A stretch of 11,779 nucleotides of DNA from Kiritimatiellia bacterium (GTDB lineage Bacteria; Verrucomicrobiota; Kiritimatiellia; UBA8416; JABMPJ01): assembly GCA_029939545.1 (NCBI GenBank), contig JAOZSS010000066.1, positions 1 to 11,779 on the forward strand. Direction: 5' to 3'. Both the position numbers and the translations under genes were made by a program. Below, piece by piece: positions 7,612 to 11,779 of this stretch (its first letter is position 1; each line of letters opens with the position of its first letter). Under the pieces are notes generated by a model. It searched no databases and was not told the origin of the DNA. It was given only the letters and a program-made list of their open reading frames with translations.

Positions 7612-8049
7612 ATCCTGTGTGGGCTTGACCCATCGGCACTGGGCGAGGTCCCCTTCGTGCAGGTTACCGACTTGCCGCTGAGCATTCCTGCGACCCGATT
7701 AGGTCTTACGGCCAATCCTGGTGCCGACCTCTTTGTTTTTCCCCAGATCGGGGGATTTGTTGGCGGGGACACGGTTGCCGGCATTCTGGCGGCTCGGATG
7801 GATCAGGCAGATAAACCGACGCTGCTCGTGGATATTGGAACCAATGGCGAGATTGTGCTGGCGCTTCTTGCCGTCGAGGAACGCACAAGGGCGGCTGATT
7901 TCACCAAGAAAGTCGAACATATTGACCTCTCGCTTGACCCGGAATTTCAAATGGAATTCGGCATGGCCATGATGTTCCCGACCACCGATCTCGATGGTTG
8001 CATGGGGGAAGAACGAGGAGAATCGACTCGTGGCGAGGAACGTACATAG
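7612..8049 (+). pseudogene. Ferredoxin-ASKHA protein (RACo/DUF4445 type), 3' remnant with internal deletion
   Basis: In the same frame as the preceding part, directly after the TAA, ILCGLDPSALGEVPF and then the second phosphate-binding region LLVDIGTNGEI are recognisable. Soon after (about 7857-7872) the sequence jumps to what looks like the family's C-terminal end, VEHIDLSLDPEFQ...FGMAMMFP. From memory of the family, roughly 150-200 residues are absent between these points, including the STAAGPAFEG region expected soon after the phosphate motif. The frame is kept across the junction and ends at 8049. No ribosome binding site suits an internal start, so independent expression is doubtful. The stop overlaps the start of the next gene by 20 bases, an arrangement that normally couples translation. 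Confidence 0.7.
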
Positions 8050-8410
8050 TGAGGCCCTGCACGGCTTCGAGCGTGATCGCGACGTGCCCGCGCATGGAGC
8101 GGAGCACCGTAATATGCGCTACGGCATCCTGCACGGTGCGTTCTTCCACGCGATGATCGTCGGCTTCAATGGCTACATCCTCGAACTCGGAACACCGGAG
8201 ATCCGGCCTATGCTCTTTGCCCTGGAAGGGACGCTGCTGTTTCCCTTGTATTTCATGCCGTTCCTCGGTGGGTGGATTGCGGATACCTGTGGATACACAG
8301 CGCTGGTGCTACTGGGGATTGCCCTTGTCTCGACAGCCTTGATCGTCGCCACCACGCTGTGCGAACCCCGGCGAGGCGACCCCGCGTGCGGGCCATGTGC
8401 AGATGCATGA
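8030..8410 (+). pseudogene. MFS transporter remnant, ends preserved, centre missing
   Basis: A 126-residue frame from GTG 8030, with GAGGAG 9 bases upstream. Residues 1-31 are polar, and 32-42 (GILHGAFFHAM) resemble the start of a first membrane helix of major facilitator transporters. It then passes straight into what looks like the last helices of the same family: YILELGTPEIRP, a membrane stretch at 61-80 ending PFLGGWIADT, another at 90-110, and the terminal CEPRR. Intact transporters have about 400 residues and twelve helices, so roughly nine helices are gone with the frame kept; a working transporter is unlikely. A longer start at ATG 7994 exists in this frame. The family call rests on a short region, so the exact subfamily and substrate are unknown. 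It lies between the broken ASKHA gene and the methyltransferase. Confidence 0.6.
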
Positions 8411-8429
8411 CGAAATGAGGTCTAACGAT

Positions 8430-9095
8430 ATGAACGTGTTTGAGACAGAAGCTGAGCGATATGACCGATGGTTCGACCGCCATCCCGCCGCATACGAATC
8501 AGAAGTAGAAGCGGTCCGTGCTGCGCTTCCCGGTTGCTGCGGTCACAGCTTGGAAATCGGCATAGGAACCGGCCGCTTCGCGACGCCCTTTGGCATTGTA
8601 GATGGTGTGGAGCCTGCGACGGCCATGCGCCAGATCGCGGAAACACGAGGTGTTCACGCGGTGGATGGTGTCGCCGAAGCGCTCCCGTTTGATGATGAGA
8701 GCTTCGACTGCGCGCTCATGGTGACCACGATCTGTTTCGTTGACGATCCTACCCAAAGCTGCCGCGAGGCCTTGCGCGTGTTACGACCGGGGGGATGTCT
8801 CGTTGTCGGGTTCGTAGATCGGGGTAGTTTCCTGGGGAAGCACTATGAAACCCATCGCGAGGAGAGTCCATTCTACCAGGATGCACATTTTTTCTCGGCT
8901 GATGAAGTAGGGAACTTGCTGAGCGAGGCGGGATTTCTCGATCTACAGTTCTGGCAGACTCTGTTCCGGTATCCGAACGAAATAGATGTTGCGGAGGCGG
9001 TCGCGTCAGGCCATGGCCGGGGCGGATTTGTGGTTGCGTCCGCAACAAGAAGAACGTCAAAAAGAAGGATTCATCACGATAGAAAGGGGGTGTAA
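8430..9095 (+). CDS. Class I SAM-dependent methyltransferase
   Basis: A 221-residue Rossmann-fold methyltransferase of the Methyltransf_11 type. Motif I is LEIGIGTGRF (41-50), the acidic residue after strand 2 is in GVEPA, the strand-4 region reads FDCALMVTTICFVDD, and the post-motif LRVLRPGG follows. Such enzymes methylate small molecules or cofactors; the substrate cannot be assigned. ATG 8430 is chosen because GAGG lies 9 bases upstream and the fold begins at once (AERYDRWF); in-frame ATGs at 8403 and 8415 would overlap or abut the MFS remnant. It is the last gene of the plus-strand operon. Its final codons and stop lie in the left arm of a hairpin, and it overlaps the end of the convergent trmO by 22 bases. 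Confidence 0.92.
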   Translation: MNVFETEAERYDRWFDRHPAAYESEVEAVRAALPGCCGHSLEIGIGTGRFATPFGIVDGVEPATAMRQIAETRGVHAVDGVAEALPFDDESFDCALMVTTICFVDDPTQSCREALRVLRPGGCLVVGFVDRGSFLGKHYETHREESPFYQDAHFFSADEVGNLLSEAGFLDLQFWQTLFRYPNEIDVAEAVASGHGRGGFVVASATRRTSKRRIHHDRKGV

Positions 9096-9640
9096 CCGGT
9101 CTTCCTCTCTCGGGCAGGAGCGGAAGACCGGTTACACCCCTTCAGGCCAAGGCTTGTCCTCTTCTTGGTCGTTGTTTCCGGTATCCGCTCTTCCGCGAAA
9201 TGCTTGTCAACCCACCCGCACTGTGCGTCCGGAAAGCAGTCGAAGTGAGTGACGTACGGTTTGATGTCCAGCAGCGGCGTGCCATCTACCATATCGACAT
9301 TATGGAAATAGAGTCGACACGCCTCAATCCGGGCGACTGATACGACAGATATGCCTATGTGATTCGGCCGATGTGGACCTCGGAAGGCGAAAATCCCGTG
9401 CGGTTGGCCCTCCAAAAAAGGCTCTCCTGTCAGTGTCACAAAACCCGACTCATGGAAGTAGTACAGCAGATAGGCATGGCTGAATCCGGTTAGATCCTGC
9501 AGCCCCTCCCGGTACTCCTCAGCCAGGTCCACCCACCCTTGGGCCTCGGGTTTGAAGCGTCCCTGTATGGGGATGTCTGTATGATCGCGATAGGGCGAGT
9601 GAATGGTACCGATGGGCTTGATGATGATCTGTTCAGTCAT
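9074..9640 (-). CDS. trmO: tRNA (m6t6A37) methyltransferase, TrmO/TsaA family
   Basis: A 188-residue TsaA-fold protein. TrmO methylates N6 of threonylcarbamoyl-adenosine 37 in certain tRNAs reading ACY codons, using S-adenosylmethionine. Recognisable are PIGTIHSPY (9-17), GFSHAYLLYYF (52-62) and the signature GIFAFRGPHRPNHIGIS (82-98), a variant of the usual FATRSPxRPNPIG, then LDIKPYV. The variation means a TsaA-domain relative with another substrate is possible. The last 22 residues are encoded by the terminator hairpin and are probably non-functional tail. GAGGAG sits 6 bases upstream of ATG 9640 and overlaps the stop of the preceding hydrolase gene, so the two are translationally coupled. 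Confidence 0.9.
   Translation of the reverse strand: MTEQIIIKPIGTIHSPYRDHTDIPIQGRFKPEAQGWVDLAEEYREGLQDLTGFSHAYLLYYFHESGFVTLTGEPFLEGQPHGIFAFRGPHRPNHIGISVVSVARIEACRLYFHNVDMVDGTPLLDIKPYVTHFDCFPDAQCGWVDKHFAEERIPETTTKKRTSLGLKGCNRSSAPARERKTGYTPFLS
9085..9142. terminator. Long hairpin between convergent operons, likely bidirectional terminator
   Basis: Perfect 19-base arms (9087-9105 and 9122-9140, each containing ACCGGT) extend by a G-U and an A-U pair, with a 16-base loop that can pair further (CTC/GAG). It holds the methyltransferase stop (9093-9095) and encodes the last 22 sense codons of trmO. Its place between convergent genes suits a terminator in both directions, but no good T-run follows on either strand, so it may instead act as an RNA-stabilising stem. 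Confidence 0.6.
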
Positions 9641-9643
9641 GCT

Positions 9644-10501
9644 TTACTCCTCGCTCGCCGACACATGGCCGGGAAATTCATGCCACAGTCGAGCGGTGGC
9701 AGCGAACCCTGTGCAATGCAGGGGTACCAGGCGTTGAATCTCAAATTCGCGTAGCTCCTCAACGGTTCTGTCTATACGTGTTTCGCTGGCTGTCACGAGG
9801 TGCGCGCCTCCAATCACGGTGTGAATCGGCCGCTTGGGAAGCAGCTCTTTGATGTACCGCAACGTATTGATGATGCCGGAGTGGGCGCAGCCAAGAATGA
9901 CGACAAGCCCATCGTGGGTATCGATAAACGCGGCCTGGTCATCGATCAGGTCATCGGGTTGCGTGCACGCCGCATCTTTGAAGAACGGGCCTCCCGTGTC
10001 CTCAAAATCGGTATGCCTCGGTATGGGACCCGTGACCGAGACGCCTTCACATATCTCGATGGGGTCGTTTGTCAGCATGAGGTCCGTTTTCCTGTGCAGG
10101 GTTTGCCGTGCGTACAGCGGCATCCCTATGTCCCGGCTCGTACCATTGGAATTCCTGGCATACTTGTCGGTGAAAGCCTGAGGGTGTGCGAACACCCGCA
10201 GGCGCTGCATCGCGTTCTTTTCTATCCCCTCAAGATCGGCCCGCCTGCTTTCTTCCGTCAGCGGGACTGCGGTGAGACCGCCGGTATGATCGTAATGACC
10301 ATGACTCAGCACAATGGCGTTGGCTGCCCCGAGGCTAATTCCAAGGAGCCCAGCGTTCTGACGCAGGATCCCGGTCTGTCCCGCATCAAACAGGATTCGC
10401 TGTGAACCCGCCTCAATCCACAACGCAAGGCCATGCTCCGCCAGCAACCCCTGACGTCGGGCCGTGTTTTCGACAAGCACGGTGAGTTTCAGTGTGTTCA
10501 T
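9644..10501 (-). CDS. Metallo-beta-lactamase-fold hydrolase (DHPS-like subfamily)
   Basis: A 285-residue MBL-fold protein. The metal motif SHGHYDHTGG supplies H67, H69, D71 and H72; later conserved stretches are GCAHSGIINT, VIGGAHL and the C-terminal LVPLHCTG. This pattern, with the opening LKLTVLVENTA, matches the subfamily annotated after an archaeal dihydropterin/ribofuranosyl-aminobenzene phosphate synthase of methanopterin synthesis. Bacterial members are mostly uncharacterised and that activity should not be assumed. ATG 10501 is preferred because it begins at the first conserved strand; in-frame ATGs at 10534 and 10570 would add an unconserved arginine-rich stretch. None has a strong ribosome binding site. 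It is the middle gene of three, 92 bases after the DUF89 gene and 3 bases before trmO. Confidence 0.9.
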   Translation of the reverse strand: MNTLKLTVLVENTARRQGLLAEHGLALWIEAGSQRILFDAGQTGILRQNAGLLGISLGAANAIVLSHGHYDHTGGLTAVPLTEESRRADLEGIEKNAMQRLRVFAHPQAFTDKYARNSNGTSRDIGMPLYARQTLHRKTDLMLTNDPIEICEGVSVTGPIPRHTDFEDTGGPFFKDAACTQPDDLIDDQAAFIDTHDGLVVILGCAHSGIINTLRYIKELLPKRPIHTVIGGAHLVTASETRIDRTVEELREFEIQRLVPLHCTGFAATARLWHEFPGHVSASEE

Positions 10502-10593
10502 CCTATGGAGCCATTCCTGCGTGACCCTCGACATTCGGGTCCGACATCTGTTGAAACTGTTTGAATGCATATCCGCAGTCGGAGCCTTCGTGT

Positions 10594-11478
10594 TTATGCG
10601 TTGGCATGTCGTGTGTCCCTATCCTGTTCCCTCGCGCGTTTCGCAACCAATGCCCCTACTGGTGCGCCGATATCCGCTGCGATCATGGGGCATTTGACCG
10701 TAAGCAAGAAGAACGTGTCCTTGGATGTGTCCGAGAGCGTCTCATAGTTTCCCTGGCCCTTCGCGATGACCAGATCGGCGCGGTTGAAGCAGTGACGGAA
10801 TTCCTCGGAGCACTCCTCGACCAGCGTACCCGGTGCATCGGATCCGTTGGAAATCACTGGAGCGAGTTGGGTGATCCCGGCCGTTTCTGCGTCCTCAAGG
10901 GTGGCATCGTTAATGACAGGGCTGCCCCGTACCGCCACCGTAACCTTCTGAAGAGGTAGAGCCTCGATGAGCAACCGGTCGAAGACAATCTCGCCCGCGT
11001 TGTCGGCAAGATAAAGGATGTGGCGGGCATCGTCGGCGGCACGGAACAGGTCTGTGACGCTGCCGACAAGCGGCATGTTCCATATTCCCTTGAGATGTGC
11101 TTTCAGCTCTTCGGGTGCAAGCCGGTTTTTGGACCCGGCATCCAACAGGTTGCCCGCGATGGCCAGCCGCACCACGGCCTCGCGCGGATCCCACTGGCGA
11201 CGCGCCAGATCGGCCATAGCGGGTAGCAGATCGAGGGCCATTCGGTTCATTCGGTCCTTAAGCGGACGGTAGGGGTCGGCCTGTCCGGTCTCCTCACGGA
11301 CAAGGCGTTGTATACGTTGGGCGATGCAAACAGGCATAGCATTCCAGTCGGCTGTAGCGATCTCAGAAAGGAGATGTCTAAGAAGCCGCTCCCTCTGTCG
11401 CTCACCGCTGGCCGACATCTCGACAGCCTCCGCAGCTTGGCGGACAAAACACGGAATACATTCCAGAGCGGTTTTCAT
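10594..11478 (-). CDS. DUF89 / ARMT1-like damage-control phosphatase family protein
   Basis: A 294-residue protein of the DUF89 family, the bacterial/archaeal AF1104-like branch with an N-terminal C7-I-P-C10. The metal-site signature is LADNAGEIVFD with D159, N160, E163 and D167, followed by VINDATLEDA (D191) and AKGQGNYETL. DUF89 proteins are metal-dependent phosphatases proposed to remove damaged or surplus sugar-phosphate metabolites; the substrate of this branch is not established. Start ATG 11478 matches the conserved family opening (MKTALECIPCF); no clear ribosome binding site precedes it. It is the first gene of the minus-strand operon with the MBL-fold hydrolase and trmO, and a possible sigma-54 promoter lies just upstream. 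Confidence 0.92.
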   Translation of the reverse strand: MKTALECIPCFVRQAAEAVEMSASGERQRERLLRHLLSEIATADWNAMPVCIAQRIQRLVREETGQADPYRPLKDRMNRMALDLLPAMADLARRQWDPREAVVRLAIAGNLLDAGSKNRLAPEELKAHLKGIWNMPLVGSVTDLFRAADDARHILYLADNAGEIVFDRLLIEALPLQKVTVAVRGSPVINDATLEDAETAGITQLAPVISNGSDAPGTLVEECSEEFRHCFNRADLVIAKGQGNYETLSDTSKDTFFLLTVKCPMIAADIGAPVGALVAKRAREQDRDTRHANA

Positions 11479-11490
11479 GCTGTTTCAGAA

Positions 11491-11506
11491 CGCACAACCC
11501 ATGCCA
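11491..11506 (-). promoter_or_regulatory. Possible sigma-54 promoter of the DUF89 operon
   Basis: On the minus strand, TGGCATGGGTTGTGCG has the essential GG and GC at the right distance and differs from consensus at three less critical positions. It resembles the promoter at 4255-4270 (both TGGCAyG-N4-GTGC). Transcription would start about 2 bases before ATG 11478, an almost leaderless message, which weakens the call. Confidence 0.4.
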
Positions 11507-11779
11507 GCGACTATCAAAATCTGATCTATTTCGTAAGCTCGTGAAAGCCAGTGGCTTACGGGTATCTTCCGTATGGTATGCTGTCACACATAGTAGCGGC
11601 TGCGCCACTCTGTTTGGATCTCAGGTGGCGTACCTGCTTCTTGGTGTAGGTTTATTAGGGAAGGAAGAAGAGAGTCGAACAGCTTCTCCATCCCGGCCGT
11701 TAGCAACAGCTTCTATCGCATTGAGCTTAGCTCCTTAAATCTTGATTCTTTGAGTAAATGAGTCGAACAATTTCATTTG
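11507..11779. other. Intergenic stretch without a convincing gene, with small dyads
   Basis: I see no protein or RNA gene here. Two dyads are present: CGTAAGC-N15-GCTTACG (11532-11560) and CAGGT-N5-ACCTG (11622-11636). The second is centred about 150 bases upstream of the predicted sigma-54 start of the DUF89 operon, so it could be an enhancer, though its half-sites differ from those at 4132-4149. The ten-base word GAGTCGAACA occurs at 11672-11681 and again at 11760-11769. The stretch looks lower in GC towards the right edge. Confidence 0.5.

Noticed and set aside
9800..10405. 201-residue open frame on the plus strand
   Set aside because: Antisense to the MBL-fold hydrolase, which has intact metal motifs; no domain seen in the plus-strand product.
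11672..11769. Repeated word GAGTCGAACA as an attachment site or array
   Set aside because: Only two ten-base copies, with no integrase, tRNA gene or regular spacing in the window.
1..11779. CRISPR arrays, tRNA or rRNA genes, insertion sequences
   Set aside because: No regularly spaced repeats, cloverleaf, rRNA-like stretch or transposase frame was found on reading both strands.

Overview
The window (11,779 bases) reads as a chromosomal segment of a Gram-negative, probably anaerobic bacterium that uses sigma-54 (RpoN). Supporting signs are an enhancer-binding protein with an intact GAFTDA loop, a near-consensus -24/-12 promoter, and an ASKHA/ferredoxin corrinoid-activator-type gene. Desulfobacterota or a similar phylum would fit, but the sequence alone does not settle taxonomy.

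Layout. (1) Bases 1-2566, minus strand: most of a type IIG restriction-modification enzyme, running off the left edge before its C-terminus. (2) Bases 2567-2783: intergenic, with a candidate promoter for that enzyme and a perfect 50-base palindrome. (3) Bases 2784-4139, minus strand: a PAS-AAA+-Fis sigma-54 activator. (4) Bases 4140-4326: a compact divergent control region. It has a sigma-70-type promoter for the activator, a dyad overlapping that promoter's -10, and a sigma-54 promoter facing right about 140 bases from the dyad. (5) Bases 4327-9095, plus strand: a tightly packed operon of thioredoxin, FmdB-type zinc ribbon, universal stress protein, FAD/NAD(P) thiol oxidoreductase, a broken ferredoxin-ASKHA protein, a gutted MFS transporter and a SAM methyltransferase. 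(6) Bases 9085-9142: a long hairpin shared by the ends of the two convergent operons. (7) Bases 11478-9074, minus strand: DUF89 protein, metallo-beta-lactamase-fold hydrolase and TrmO, preceded by a possible second sigma-54 promoter. (8) Bases 11507-11779: no gene seen, a few small dyads.

How it fits together. The activator probably senses a redox, metal or ligand signal through a PAS domain with three clustered cysteines, binds the dyad, represses itself and drives the right-hand operon. The products form a plausible thiol-redox and reductive-activation module. The ASKHA/ferredoxin gene is interrupted by an in-frame TAA and has lost an internal block. The next gene, an MFS transporter, keeps only its first and last segments. 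Either this lineage is dismantling the second half of the operon, or the assembly is wrong there. Distinguishing these is the most useful check on the window.
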